Notes under the pieces: model-generated
What the model was told of the DNA's origin: nothing
Databases searched by the model: none
Seen by the model: the letters and a program-made list of their open reading frames with translations, nothing else
Shown: positions 7,424-15,617 of the stretch, one piece after another
Numbering within the stretch: position 1 is the first letter of the stretch
Layout: every line of letters starts with the position of its first letter
Made by a program: the position numbers and the translations under genes
Assembly (NCBI RefSeq): GCF_004522095.1
Contig: NZ_SPUI01000004.1
Coordinates: 1 to 64,000 of the forward strand
Direction: 5' to 3'
DNA: 64,000 nucleotides
Source: Nocardioides sp. 503
Lineage (GTDB): Bacteria; Actinomycetota; Actinomycetes; Propionibacteriales; Nocardioidaceae

Positions 7424-8542
7424 ATGAGCGCCCTGGCGATGCCGCTGGCCGCCCCGGCCCACGGTCACGGCCCGTCCCTGTCGGTCGACCTCGCCGCGGT
7501 CGCCGCCAACACCCGCCTCTTCGCCGCGCGCACCGAGGGTGCGCTCATGGCGGTCGTCAAGGCCGACGGCTTCGGCCACGGCGCCGTCGACGTGGCGCGC
7601 ACCGCGCTGGCCAACGGCGCCTCGTGGCTGGGCGTCACCAGCATCGACGAGGCCCTCCCGCTGCGCTCCGCCGGCCTGCGGGCACCGGTGCTGAGCTGGC
7701 TCAACCCCGTCGACGCCGACTTCGGCACGGCCATCGCCTCGCGCATCGACGTGGCCGTGCCGAGCCGCGAGCACCTCGACGCGGTCACCCGCGCCGGCGT
7801 CGGCGCCCGGATCCACCTCCAGCTCGACACCGGCATGGCCCGCGACGGCGCCTCGCCGTCGGCCTGGCCCGCGCTGTGCCGCGCGGCCCGCCACGCCGAG
7901 CGGCTGGGGCAGGTCAGCGTCGTGGGCGTCATGGGCCACCTCGGCTGCGCCGACGTCCCGGACGACCCGGCCAACGCCGCCGGCCGCACCCGCTTCGCCT
8001 GGGGCCTCGAGGTCGCCCGCTCCAGCGGGCTGCGCCCGCCGCTGCGCCACCTCGCCGCGACCGCGGCCACCCTGACCGACCCGCTCAGCCACCACACGAT
8101 GAGCCGCGTCGGCGCCGGCCTGGTCGGCATCGACCCGTCCGGCTCGACCCGGCTCTCCGCCGCGATGACGCTCACGGCACCCGTCGTCGGCGTGCGCCGG
8201 GTCCGGGCCGGCACCCCGGTCGGCTACGGGCACGACTGGACCGCGGCCCGCGCCACCAACCTGGTCCTGCTGCCCCTGGGGTACGCCGACGGGCTGCCGC
8301 GCGCCACCGGCGGGCGCGCCCAGGTGCTGCTGCGCGGACGGCGCTGCCCGGTCGTGGGCCGGGTCTCGATGGACCAGGTCGTGGTCGACGTGGGCAGCGA
8401 CGTGGTCGCCGTCGGCGAGACCGCGGTCGTCTTCGGGCCCGGGCGCGGTGGCGAGCCCACCGTCGCGGAGTGGGCCGCGTGGGCCGACACGATCGAGCAC
8501 GAGATCGTCACCGGCATCGGCCGCCGGGTGGTCCGGTCATGA
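7424..8542 (+). CDS. Alanine racemase homologue with altered specificity residue
   Basis: 372-residue PLP enzyme of the Alr fold: PLP lysine K46 in AVVKADGFGHG, second catalytic tyrosine Y268 in PVGYGHDW, and RVGAGLVGID. The C-terminal TIEHEIVTGIGRRVVR aligns with the block that in canonical Alr carries a tyrosine (Tyr354 of the Geobacillus enzyme) limiting the pocket to alanine. Here that position is H359. In VanT serine racemases it is an asparagine. The enzyme may therefore racemise serine or another small amino acid. It lacks the membrane domain of VanT, but an acyltransferase-3 gene of that type lies in the same operon. The stop overlaps the ligase start (ATGA). Confidence 0.88.
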   Translation: MSALAMPLAAPAHGHGPSLSVDLAAVAANTRLFAARTEGALMAVVKADGFGHGAVDVARTALANGASWLGVTSIDEALPLRSAGLRAPVLSWLNPVDADFGTAIASRIDVAVPSREHLDAVTRAGVGARIHLQLDTGMARDGASPSAWPALCRAARHAERLGQVSVVGVMGHLGCADVPDDPANAAGRTRFAWGLEVARSSGLRPPLRHLAATAATLTDPLSHHTMSRVGAGLVGIDPSGSTRLSAAMTLTAPVVGVRRVRAGTPVGYGHDWTAARATNLVLLPLGYADGLPRATGGRAQVLLRGRRCPVVGRVSMDQVVVDVGSDVVAVGETAVVFGPGRGGEPTVAEWAAWADTIEHEIVTGIGRRVVRS

Positions 8543-9501
8543 CCGCCCGGACCAGGGTCGCCGTCATCGGCGGCGGCCGCAGCTGCGAGCACGAGGTGTC
8601 CCTGGCCTCCGCAGCCTCCGCCGCGGCTGCGCTCGACCCGAGCGACTACGACGTGGTCGCCCTGACCATCGACCCGCACGGCACCTGGCTCGACGCCGGC
8701 GGTCGGCCGATCGGCCTGGCCGGTGCGGCCCACGTGCTGCGCGGCTGCGACGTCGTGCTGCCGGTCGTCCACGGACCGCACGGCGAGGACGGCACCCTCG
8801 CGGCGCTGTGCGAGCTGGCCGGCCTGCCCTACGTCGGCTCCGGCGTCAGCGCGGGCGCCCTGGCGATGCACAAGTGGGTGACCAAGCTCGTCGCCGACGC
8901 AGTGGGGGTCATGACGGCACCTGGCGTGCTGCTGACCGCCGCGACGGCACCGACGTACCTCTGGACGCACCCGGTCGTCGTCAAGCCGGTCGCCGCAGGC
9001 TCCAGCCACGGCGTCAGCCTCGTCGAGCGGCCCGAGCAGCTCGACGCCGCGCTGACCGCCGCCCTGGCCGTCGACGACCGGGTGCTGGTGGAGGACCTGC
9101 TCGTCGGCCGCGAGGTCGACATCGCGGTGGTCGCACGTCCCGACGGCTCGCGGCTGCTCTCGCCGCCGCTGGAGATCGTCGTGGACGGGCTGTTCGACCA
9201 CGACGCCAAGTACGGCGGCACCGCCGACTTCCGGATCCCCGCCAACCTCACCGAGGCCGAGGGCAAGGCCGTGGCCGACGCCGCGCTGGCGGTGTTCGAC
9301 GCGCTGGGCTGTCGCGGGGTCGCTCGCGTGGACTTCTTCCTGACCGACGCGGGCGTCGTGCTCAACGAGGTCAACACCATGCCGGGCTTCACCGAGCACT
9401 CCCAGGTCCCGCGGATGTACGCCGCCGCCGGGCTCGACTACCCCGCGCTGCTCGACCTGCTGGTCCGCGACGCGCTCGAGCTCGCGACGCCGTGCGCATA
9501 G
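8539..9501 (+). CDS. D-alanine--D-amino acid ligase (Ddl/Van ligase family)
   Basis: 320-residue ATP-grasp ligase joining D-Ala to a second D-amino acid. Seen are the first D-Ala-site glutamate E17 in SCEHEVSL, PVAAGSSHGVS, the omega-loop pair K224-Y225 in HDAKYGGTAD, and the metal-binding block LNEVNTMPGFTEHSQ. Retention of the Lys-Tyr pair fits D-Ala-D-Ala or D-Ala-D-Ser ligases; VanA/B D-lactate ligases lack it. ATG at 8539 overlaps the racemase stop (ATGA). Next to VanX and an unusual racemase, a D-Ala-D-Ser or other resistant product is plausible but unproven. Confidence 0.9.
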   Translation: MTARTRVAVIGGGRSCEHEVSLASAASAAAALDPSDYDVVALTIDPHGTWLDAGGRPIGLAGAAHVLRGCDVVLPVVHGPHGEDGTLAALCELAGLPYVGSGVSAGALAMHKWVTKLVADAVGVMTAPGVLLTAATAPTYLWTHPVVVKPVAAGSSHGVSLVERPEQLDAALTAALAVDDRVLVEDLLVGREVDIAVVARPDGSRLLSPPLEIVVDGLFDHDAKYGGTADFRIPANLTEAEGKAVADAALAVFDALGCRGVARVDFFLTDAGVVLNEVNTMPGFTEHSQVPRMYAAAGLDYPALLDLLVRDALELATPCA

Positions 9502-10478
9502 CTGGGATCGACCTCCTGCGCGGCATCGCCGTCGGGCTGGTCATGCTGCGCCACGCCTTCCCCGAGCCCTTCGAGGGAGCCGGCGTCGTCGGGGTCGTGA
9601 TGTTCTTCGCGCTGTCGGGCTACCTCATCACCGGCGTGCTCGCCGGCGAGCTGGAGCGCGACGGCCGCGTCGACCTCGGCCGCTTCTACCGCCGCCGGGC
9701 GCGTCGGCTCGTCCCCGCGCTGCTGTTCCTCGTGGCCGGCGTCGTGGTCGTCACGCTGCTGCTCGACCCCCTGGGCGACCGCGACGAGCTGCTCAAGACC
9801 GTGCTCGTGGCGCTCACCTGGACCGGCAACCTGCCCTTCGGCCACGCCAGCGACGCGACGTTCCACCTGTGGACCCTGGCGACCGAGGAGCAGTTCTACC
9901 TCGTCTGGCCGGCCCTGCTGGCCCTCGCGTCCGCCCGGCGCCGGGTGGGCGCGGCGCTGGTCCTCACCGCCGCCGCCTGCCTGCTGGCCTGCGTGGCGAG
10001 CCTGGTGTGGCTGGGCGACGACCCCGACCTCGCCTACAGCCTGCCGACCTCGTGGGCGGTGTGCTTCGTCATCGGCGCCGCCGCCCGGCTCCACGCCGAC
10101 CGGCTCACGCTGCCGACCTGGGCGGCGCCCGCGGCGCTGGCGGGACTGGCGGCCCTGAGCGTGGTTCCATTGCGTGGTCATGCGCTCACCTACCTGGCGG
10201 GAGGCCCGGCCATCGCTGCCCTGACCGCCGTGCTGCTCGTCTCCTGGCGCACCTGGACGCGGGTCGACGCGCCGGCGCTCACCGCCCTGGTGTGGCTCGG
10301 CACCGTGTCCTACGGCGCCTACCTGTGGAACTACCCGCTCACCCTCTGGCTGCGCCCGCACCTCGACCTCGCCGGCCCGGTCGCGGCGGCGCTCACGCTC
10401 GTCCTCGCGGCGGTGAGCTGGTACGCCGTCGAGCGGCCCACCCAACGCCGCCCGGCTGCCGTCCCGGTGGCGACGTGA
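9492..10478 (+). CDS. Acyltransferase-3 family membrane protein
   Basis: 328 residues, about ten membrane helices. Family hallmarks are GIDLLRGIAVGLVMLRHAF with the catalytic histidine, FFALSGYLIT, FYRRRARRLVPAL and HLWTLATEEQFYLVWP. OafA-type members transfer acetyl or other acyl groups to surface sugars. The same domain forms the membrane half of VanT serine racemases, making its place beside a racemase and ligase notable. GTG at 9492 overlaps the ligase stop by 10 bases, so the genes are coupled. No C-terminal SGNH domain. The acyl acceptor cannot be told from sequence. Confidence 0.88.
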   Translation: MRIAGIDLLRGIAVGLVMLRHAFPEPFEGAGVVGVVMFFALSGYLITGVLAGELERDGRVDLGRFYRRRARRLVPALLFLVAGVVVVTLLLDPLGDRDELLKTVLVALTWTGNLPFGHASDATFHLWTLATEEQFYLVWPALLALASARRRVGAALVLTAAACLLACVASLVWLGDDPDLAYSLPTSWAVCFVIGAAARLHADRLTLPTWAAPAALAGLAALSVVPLRGHALTYLAGGPAIAALTAVLLVSWRTWTRVDAPALTALVWLGTVSYGAYLWNYPLTLWLRPHLDLAGPVAAALTLVLAAVSWYAVERPTQRRPAAVPVAT

Positions 10479-11707
10479 CCGACGGACGTCGCTGGCTGCC
10501 GGACCTCGGCGCCGGCCTGGTCGTCCTGCTCCTCGGTCTGCTTGAGGTGGCCAACCGGGACGACTTCATGTCCACGACCAACGGGCTCACGGTCGTCGCG
10601 GTGGGCATGGCCGGGGCCGTGACCCTGAGCCGCCACGCGCCGGCCGCGTCCCTCGGCCTGGTCTGGCTCATCGGCGTGCTGCAGGTCGTCAACGGCATCG
10701 AGCTGATGCTGGTCGAGCTGACCATCGGGGTCGTCGCCTTCGGCTGCGCCCGGTGGGGCTCGACGCTGACCGTGTGGGTCAGCGTCCTGTCGATCCCGGC
10801 CGCCGCCGTCATCGCCGTCGTCTACGTCGGCATCAACGGGCTCGACGGGATCGTCGAGGGTGCGGGCTTCGAGCAGGTCATCGAGGACCGCTACGCCTAC
10901 GGCGACACCTGGCAGGTGGCCGCCGCCGTCGTCGGCATGGCCCTGCTGGGGGTGCCCTGGCTGGCGGGGCTGACGCTCCGGTTCGTCGCCCGCGCGCAGG
11001 CCTCGCGCGCCTCCCAGGAGTACGCCGAGGAGGAGGCCGCACAGGCCGTGCAGGAGTCCGAGCAGGCCCGTGAGATCGCCCGGCTGCGTGAGGAGCAGAC
11101 CCGCCTGGCCCGCGACGTCCACGACGTCGTCGGCCACTCCCTGGCGGTGATCCTCGCCCAGGCCGAGTCGGCGCAGTACCTCAGCGACGTCGACACCCAG
11201 AAGCTCAAGGTCACCATGGAGAACATCGCCACCTCCGCGCGCTCCTCCCTCCAGGACGTGCGCCAGGTCCTGACGCCCGCCGACCGCGCCGAGCCCCTGC
11301 GCAGCGCCGAGCTCGACGAGCTCATCGCGGGCGTGCGGGCCAGCGGGCACGAGGTCGTCTCGAGCGAGGTCGGCACGGTGCAGCCGCTGCCGCCGGAGCT
11401 GGAGGTGGTGGCCTTCCGGGTGCTGCAGGAGATGCTCACCAACGCGATCCGCCACGGCCGCCGCGACGAGCCGGTGTTCGTGGAGCGGCACTGGCCCGAC
11501 GGCAGCTGGGTCGGCGAGCTGCGCATCGAGGTGCGCAACGTCGTCGACACCGACGGCGAGGAGACGCCCCCGGGCCAGGGGCTCGACGGCATGCGACGCC
11601 GGCTGGAGTCGGTCGGGGGCCGCCTCGACGTACGCCGCCGGGCGGCCACCGAGGGCGAGACGTTCACGGTCACCGCGTGGGTGCCGGTGCGGGCGGGCAG
11701 CTCGTGA
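10475..11707 (+). CDS. Sensor histidine kinase, NarL/DesK type
   Basis: 410 residues. The N-terminal half has about six membrane helices (last near residue 165), followed by a coiled segment rich in Glu/Gln/Ala. The dimerisation/phosphoacceptor block DVHDVVGHSLAVI belongs to the HisKA_3 class, and the ATPase domain has EMLTNAIRHG and GLDGMRRRLESVGG. GTG 10475 overlaps the acyltransferase stop (GTGA), and its own stop overlaps the regulator, so expression is coupled to the racemase-ligase operon. Little is exposed outside the membrane, so it probably senses a membrane signal (inference). Confidence 0.9.
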   Translation: MTDGRRWLPDLGAGLVVLLLGLLEVANRDDFMSTTNGLTVVAVGMAGAVTLSRHAPAASLGLVWLIGVLQVVNGIELMLVELTIGVVAFGCARWGSTLTVWVSVLSIPAAAVIAVVYVGINGLDGIVEGAGFEQVIEDRYAYGDTWQVAAAVVGMALLGVPWLAGLTLRFVARAQASRASQEYAEEEAAQAVQESEQAREIARLREEQTRLARDVHDVVGHSLAVILAQAESAQYLSDVDTQKLKVTMENIATSARSSLQDVRQVLTPADRAEPLRSAELDELIAGVRASGHEVVSSEVGTVQPLPPELEVVAFRVLQEMLTNAIRHGRRDEPVFVERHWPDGSWVGELRIEVRNVVDTDGEETPPGQGLDGMRRRLESVGGRLDVRRRAATEGETFTVTAWVPVRAGSS

Positions 11708-12375
11708 CCGGCGGGGCGCCGATCCGGGTGCTGCTCGTCGACGACCAGGACCTCTTCCGCGAGGGGGTGTCGGTGATCGTCGACGCCCAGGAGGGCATGG
11801 AGGTGGTCGGCCAGGCCGGCGACGGGCTCGAGGCCGTGCGCCTGGTCGGCGAGCTCGCGCCGGACGTCGTGCTCATGGACATCCGGATGCCCGAGATGGA
11901 CGGCGTCGAGGCGACCCGCCAGATCTTCCTGCCCGAGCGCGTCGCGACCCGCGAGCGGCCGGTGCGGGTGGTGGTGCTGACGACGTTCAACCTCGACGAC
12001 CGGGCCGCGACCGCCATCCGCTACGGCGCCAGCGGCTTCCTGCTCAAGGACACCACGCCGGTCCTGCTGCGCGAGGCGATCCGCACGGTCCACGCCGGCA
12101 ACGCCGTCCTGGCGCCGCAGGACCTCTCGACGCTGCTCGAGGGACAGTTCCGCGCGCAGCGGCCGGTGCCGACGGCCTACCTCGGACTCACCGAGAAGGA
12201 GCGCGAGGTGTTCGCCGCCGTCGCGCGCGGGCTGTCCAACACCGAGATCGCGGCGCTGGTCTTCGCCGGCGAGTCGACGGTCAAGACCCACGTGGGAGCC
12301 ATCCTGCGCAAGCTGGGCCTGCGCGACCGGGTGCAGATCGTGGTCTTCGCCCACGAGCACGGCCTCACCGCCTGA
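11704..12375 (+). CDS. Response regulator, NarL/LuxR type
   Basis: 223 residues: receiver domain with VDDQDLF acidic pair, phosphoacceptor aspartate in VLMDIRMPEMDG, TTF and KDTTP, then a LuxR helix-turn-helix (LTEKEREVFAAVARGLSNTEIAA... STVKTHVGAILRKL). GTG 11704 overlaps the kinase stop (GTGA); an in-frame GTG at 11677 lies inside the kinase gene and is less likely. Partner of the upstream kinase, probably controlling the 6751-12375 operon. VanR proteins are OmpR-type, so this system differs from classical van regulation. Its 3' end overlaps the convergent gene by 11 bases. Confidence 0.92.
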   Translation: MTGGAPIRVLLVDDQDLFREGVSVIVDAQEGMEVVGQAGDGLEAVRLVGELAPDVVLMDIRMPEMDGVEATRQIFLPERVATRERPVRVVVLTTFNLDDRAATAIRYGASGFLLKDTTPVLLREAIRTVHAGNAVLAPQDLSTLLEGQFRAQRPVPTAYLGLTEKEREVFAAVARGLSNTEIAALVFAGESTVKTHVGAILRKLGLRDRVQIVVFAHEHGLTA

Positions 12376-13516
12376 CGAGGTCACCCACCCGGTCGGAGGC
12401 CGCGCCGACCAGCCGCTCGACGGGTCCTCGGCGGCCGAGGGCGACGAACCCGGCCCCGATCGCCAGGAGCACCAGCGCGTGCGGCACGAACGCGTCGTCG
12501 TCGGGAGGCCACAGCGCCTCGGTGCGGAGCAGGACGTGCAGGCTGTAGAGGGTCAGCGTCATGGTGCCCGCGCCGAACACGATCGCCACCACCCGCTCCG
12601 CGACGTCGCCCAGCAGCCCGACCACCAGCAGGCACGACCCGACCACCAGCAGCGCCGTCCCGGTCGTGTGTGCCAGGTCGAACGGCGTCGAGCTGTGCGG
12701 CGCCACGACCAGGAGCCAGTCCCAGCTCCCGCCGACCGGAGTCCCGCCGTACATGCTGGGCTCGGTGGCGCGCCTCAGCTCCTCGGCTCCCCCGGTCCGC
12801 CCCAGCTCCTCGAGCAGTCCCCCCGCGACGCCGGGACGGGCGAGGAGCAGGCGGGACCCGACGACGGCCAGGGCGGCGAGCACGGCGCCGGCACCGGCCA
12901 GCCCCAGCTGCACGGCTCGCCGCGACAGGTCCAGGCGGCCGATGCCGAGGCCGACGAGCAGGTAGGCCAGCCAGGGCAGCACCGGGTAGTAGCCGGTCAG
13001 CGCCAGCTCGCCGAGCAGCCGGCCCGGGTCGGCGAGCTGCGCGAACGTCGGGCTGTCGAAGCCGCGCGGCGCGAGCTCGGGCCGCACCACCTGCGAGACG
13101 ACCGGCGCCAGCACCAGCCACCCGGCTCCCAGCGCGAGTGCCGCCGGAGCGCGGAGCCCCACGAACGCCAGCCCGCACAGGAACAGCAGGCCGTAGTAGG
13201 TCAGGATCACCGCGAGCCCCGAGTCGGCCAGGCCCAGCAGCAGCCCGAGCGCCGCCACCAGCAGCGCCCGGACCGCCAGGCCCGCGGAGCGCGCGGCCCG
13301 CTCCCGGCCGGCCACCGGCCTCCGGCCTCCGGTCATCAGCGCGAGGCTCACCCCGGCGAGGACCGCGAAGAGGGCCGAGGCCCGCCCGCCGGGCAGCCAC
13401 TGGCCGATCGCCAGGCGGCCGTCGGGACCGTGGTCGTCCGCGACGTGTGTCGCGACCATGCCGAGCAGCGCCACGCACCGCGCGACGTCGAGGCCGACCA
13501 GACGGGTAGGGCTCAG
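12365..13516 (-). CDS. DUF1624/DUF418-like membrane protein, probable CTG start
   Basis: About 383 residues, ten or more membrane helices. The first segment reads [18 protein letters not shown], the conserved opening of heparan-alpha-glucosaminide acetyltransferase-like and related acyltransferase proteins, including the histidine. The first ATG/GTG in frame (GTG at 13472-13474) would cut this motif in half. A CTG at 13514-13516 overlaps the purE stop as CTGA, exactly like the ATGA/GTGA couplings elsewhere here, and restores the whole motif. I therefore favour CTG; a second CTG at 13499-13501 is possible. Probably a transmembrane acetyl-group transferase; substrate unknown. Confidence 0.75.
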   Translation of the reverse strand: MSPTRLVGLDVARCVALLGMVATHVADDHGPDGRLAIGQWLPGGRASALFAVLAGVSLALMTGGRRPVAGRERAARSAGLAVRALLVAALGLLLGLADSGLAVILTYYGLLFLCGLAFVGLRAPAALALGAGWLVLAPVVSQVVRPELAPRGFDSPTFAQLADPGRLLGELALTGYYPVLPWLAYLLVGLGIGRLDLSRRAVQLGLAGAGAVLAALAVVGSRLLLARPGVAGGLLEELGRTGGAEELRRATEPSMYGGTPVGGSWDWLLVVAPHSSTPFDLAHTTGTALLVVGSCLLVVGLLGDVAERVVAIVFGAGTMTLTLYSLHVLLRTEALWPPDDDAFVPHALVLLAIGAGFVALGRRGPVERLVGAASDRVGDLVRR

Positions 13517-14031
13517 AAGCCGACCTTGCGAGGGCCTCCGCTGCGGACCGCCTCGCCCTTGGCCTGCGCGGTGCTCCGGAGCTCCGCCTGGAAGTCGACC
13601 ATCCGCTGCTGGAGCGCCGGGTCGCCGGCGGCCAGGATGCGCACGGCCAGCAGGCCGGCGTTGCGCGCGTTGCCGATCGCGACCGCGGCCACCGGGACCC
13701 CTGCGGGCATCTGCACGATGGAGAGCAGCGAGTCCATGCCGTCGAGGTACTTCAGCGGCACCGGCACCCCGATCACCGGCAGCGGCGTCACGGCGGCGAG
13801 CATGCCGGGCAGGTGGGCGGCGCCACCGGCGCCGGCGATGACCACCGAGAGCCCGCGTCCGGCGGCGTCCTTGCCGTAGGCCAGCATCTCCTCGGGCATC
13901 CGGTGCGCGGACACGACGTCGGCCTCGTAGGCCACGTCGAACTCCGCCAGCGCGTCGGCCGCCTGCTTCATCACCGGCCAGTCGGAGTCCGAGCCCATGA
14001 CGATCCCGACGCGTGCCTGCTGCTCAGCCAT
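13513..14031 (-). CDS. purE: N5-carboxyaminoimidazole ribonucleotide mutase PurE
   Basis: 172-residue class I PurE, converting N5-CAIR to CAIR in purine synthesis. Core motif [15 protein letters not shown], then [10 protein letters not shown] with the catalytic histidine, and [17 protein letters not shown] 14029-14031 is taken as the start; GTG 14038-14040 three codons earlier overlaps the purK stop and is equally possible. It directly follows purK, which supplies its substrate. Confidence 0.95.
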   Translation of the reverse strand: MAEQQARVGIVMGSDSDWPVMKQAADALAEFDVAYEADVVSAHRMPEEMLAYGKDAAGRGLSVVIAGAGGAAHLPGMLAAVTPLPVIGVPVPLKYLDGMDSLLSIVQMPAGVPVAAVAIGNARNAGLLAVRILAAGDPALQQRMVDFQAELRSTAQAKGEAVRSGGPRKVGF

Positions 14032-14032
14032 C

Positions 14033-15190
14033 TCATTCACTCTCGTTGCCGAGGTCGCCGCGGAACCACGCGGCGGCGTGCCGCGCGCGCTCCAGGCAGT
14101 CCTCGAGATCGTCGCCGTAGGCGTTGACGTGGCCGACCTTGCGGCCGGGGCGCAGCTCCTTGCCGTACAGGTGCACGCGCAGGCGCGGGTCGCGGGCCAG
14201 CGCGTGCGGGAAGCCGTCGTAGAGCCGCCCGACCTGGTCGTCGGGGCCGCCGAGGATGTTGACCATCACCGTCCAGCGCGCCCGCGGCTCGGGCGAGCCG
14301 AGCGGCAGGTCCATCACGGCGCGCAGGTGGTTCTCGAACTGCGAGGTCACCGCGCCGTCCTGGGTCCAGTGGCCGGTGTTGTGCGGCCGCATCGCCAGCT
14401 CGTTGACCAGGATCCGGCCGTCGCGGGTCTCGAACAGCTCGACCGCCAGCACGCCGACGACGTCGAGGGCGCCGGCCACCGTGAGCGCGACCTGCTGGGC
14501 CTGCCCGGCGAGCTCGGGCGAGAGGTCCGGGGCGGGCGCGACCACCTCGTGGCAGATGCCGTCCTTCTGGGTCGAGGCGACCACGGCGTACGCCGCCGCC
14601 TGGCCGCTCGGCGAGCGCGCGACGAGCGCGGAGAGCTCGCGGTGGAAGTCGACGCGCTCCTCGGCCAGCAGCGCGACGCCGGTCTCGGCGGCGACGCGGA
14701 ACGGCTCGGCGCAGTCGTCGGCCGTCTCGACGAACCAGACGCCCTTGCCGTCGTAGCCGCCGCGGGTCGTCTTCAGCACGCACGGAAGGCCGAACGCGAC
14801 GACCTCCTCCACCGAGGCGACCAGCGCGTTGCGCGGGCACGGCACGCCCAGCTCGGCCAGGCGGGCGCGCATGACGCCCTTGTCCTGGGCGTGCACGAGG
14901 GCGTCCGGGCCGGGGCGCACGGCGATCCCGGCGTCCTGGAGGGCATGGAGGTGCTCGGTGGGGACGTGCTCGTGGTCGAAGGTGACCGCCGCACAGCCCT
15001 CGGTGACCTGCAGCAGGGTGTCGATGTCGCGGTAGTCGCCCACGAGCTGGTCGGGGATCACCTGGGCGGCGGAGACGCCGTCGGCCTCGGCCAGCAGGCG
15101 GAGGGGCAGCCCCAGGGCGATCGCGGGCTGAGCCATCATCCGGGCGAGCTGGCCGCCACCGATGACCGCGAGGGTCGGAGCGAGTGCCAC
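14033..15190 (-). CDS. purK: N5-carboxyaminoimidazole ribonucleotide synthase PurK
   Basis: 385-residue ATP-grasp enzyme that carboxylates AIR with ATP and bicarbonate. N-terminal [15 protein letters not shown], central [14 protein letters not shown], and the metal/ATP block [19 protein letters not shown] are all present at the usual spacing. Length is typical. Start codon at 15188-15190 directly before the Rossmann-like motif. Upstream partner of purE in the same operon. Confidence 0.95.
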   Translation of the reverse strand: MALAPTLAVIGGGQLARMMAQPAIALGLPLRLLAEADGVSAAQVIPDQLVGDYRDIDTLLQVTEGCAAVTFDHEHVPTEHLHALQDAGIAVRPGPDALVHAQDKGVMRARLAELGVPCPRNALVASVEEVVAFGLPCVLKTTRGGYDGKGVWFVETADDCAEPFRVAAETGVALLAEERVDFHRELSALVARSPSGQAAAYAVVASTQKDGICHEVVAPAPDLSPELAGQAQQVALTVAGALDVVGVLAVELFETRDGRILVNELAMRPHNTGHWTQDGAVTSQFENHLRAVMDLPLGSPEPRARWTVMVNILGGPDDQVGRLYDGFPHALARDPRLRVHLYGKELRPGRKVGHVNAYGDDLEDCLERARHAAAWFRGDLGNESE

Positions 15191-15209
15191 GCGACAACCC
15201 TAGCCAGTC

Positions 15210-15524
15210 CTAGTCGGCCGGGCGCTCGCCGGTCTCGAAGCGCAGGCCGCGGCCGCGGACGGTGGTGACCAGGTGCGGGGCCCGCGGGTCGTCGCCGAGC
15301 TTGCGGCGCACCCATCCCAGGTGGACGTCGATGGTCTTCGAGGAGGTCCAGAAGGTCGTCCCCCAGACGTCGCGCATCAGCTCGTCGCGGGTGACGACCT
15401 CGCCGGCCCGCGCGATCAGCGCGTGGAGCAGGTCGAACTCCTTGCGCGACAGCACGACCTCCTGGGCGCCGCACCAGGCGCGCCGGCTCTCGGGGTCCAG
15501 CCGCACCCCCTGCACGTCGAACAC
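15210..15524 (-). CDS. Stand-alone winged-helix DNA-binding protein (OmpR-type effector domain)
   Basis: 104 residues that are only the DNA-binding half of an OmpR/PhoB regulator: SRKEFDLLHALIARAGEVVT, RDELMRDVWG, KTIDVHLGWVRRKLGDD, and LVTTVRGRGLRFE. There is no receiver domain and no room for one, since the GTG start at 15522-15524 is only about 90 bases from the next gene. Single-domain forms act without phosphorylation or depend on a partner. Its target is unknown. It lies between purK and a cyclase gene on the same strand. Confidence 0.88.
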   Translation of the reverse strand: MFDVQGVRLDPESRRAWCGAQEVVLSRKEFDLLHALIARAGEVVTRDELMRDVWGTTFWTSSKTIDVHLGWVRRKLGDDPRAPHLVTTVRGRGLRFETGERPAD

Positions 15525-15584
15525 CTGCCCACGGTAGGGAGTCGCGACCCGGGGGCGTGGTCGGATCGGCGCAAACTTGTCCGA

Positions 15585-15598
15585 CCGGACTAGTCCGG
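15585..15598. promoter_or_regulatory. Perfect 14-base palindrome
   Basis: CCGGACTAGTCCGG lies between the cyclase stop (15618) and the winged-helix gene start (15524). It could be the operator for the winged-helix protein or part of a terminator for the cyclase gene. No T-run follows, which slightly favours an operator. Confidence 0.45.
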
Positions 15599-15617
15599 CT
15601 CCCGCCGGCGGACCGTC

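Noticed and set aside
8539..9501. VanA/VanB-type D-Ala-D-lactate ligase
   Set aside because: The omega-loop Lys-Tyr pair (K224-Y225) typical of D-Ala-D-Ala and D-Ala-D-Ser ligases is present, and no VanH lactate dehydrogenase is adjacent.
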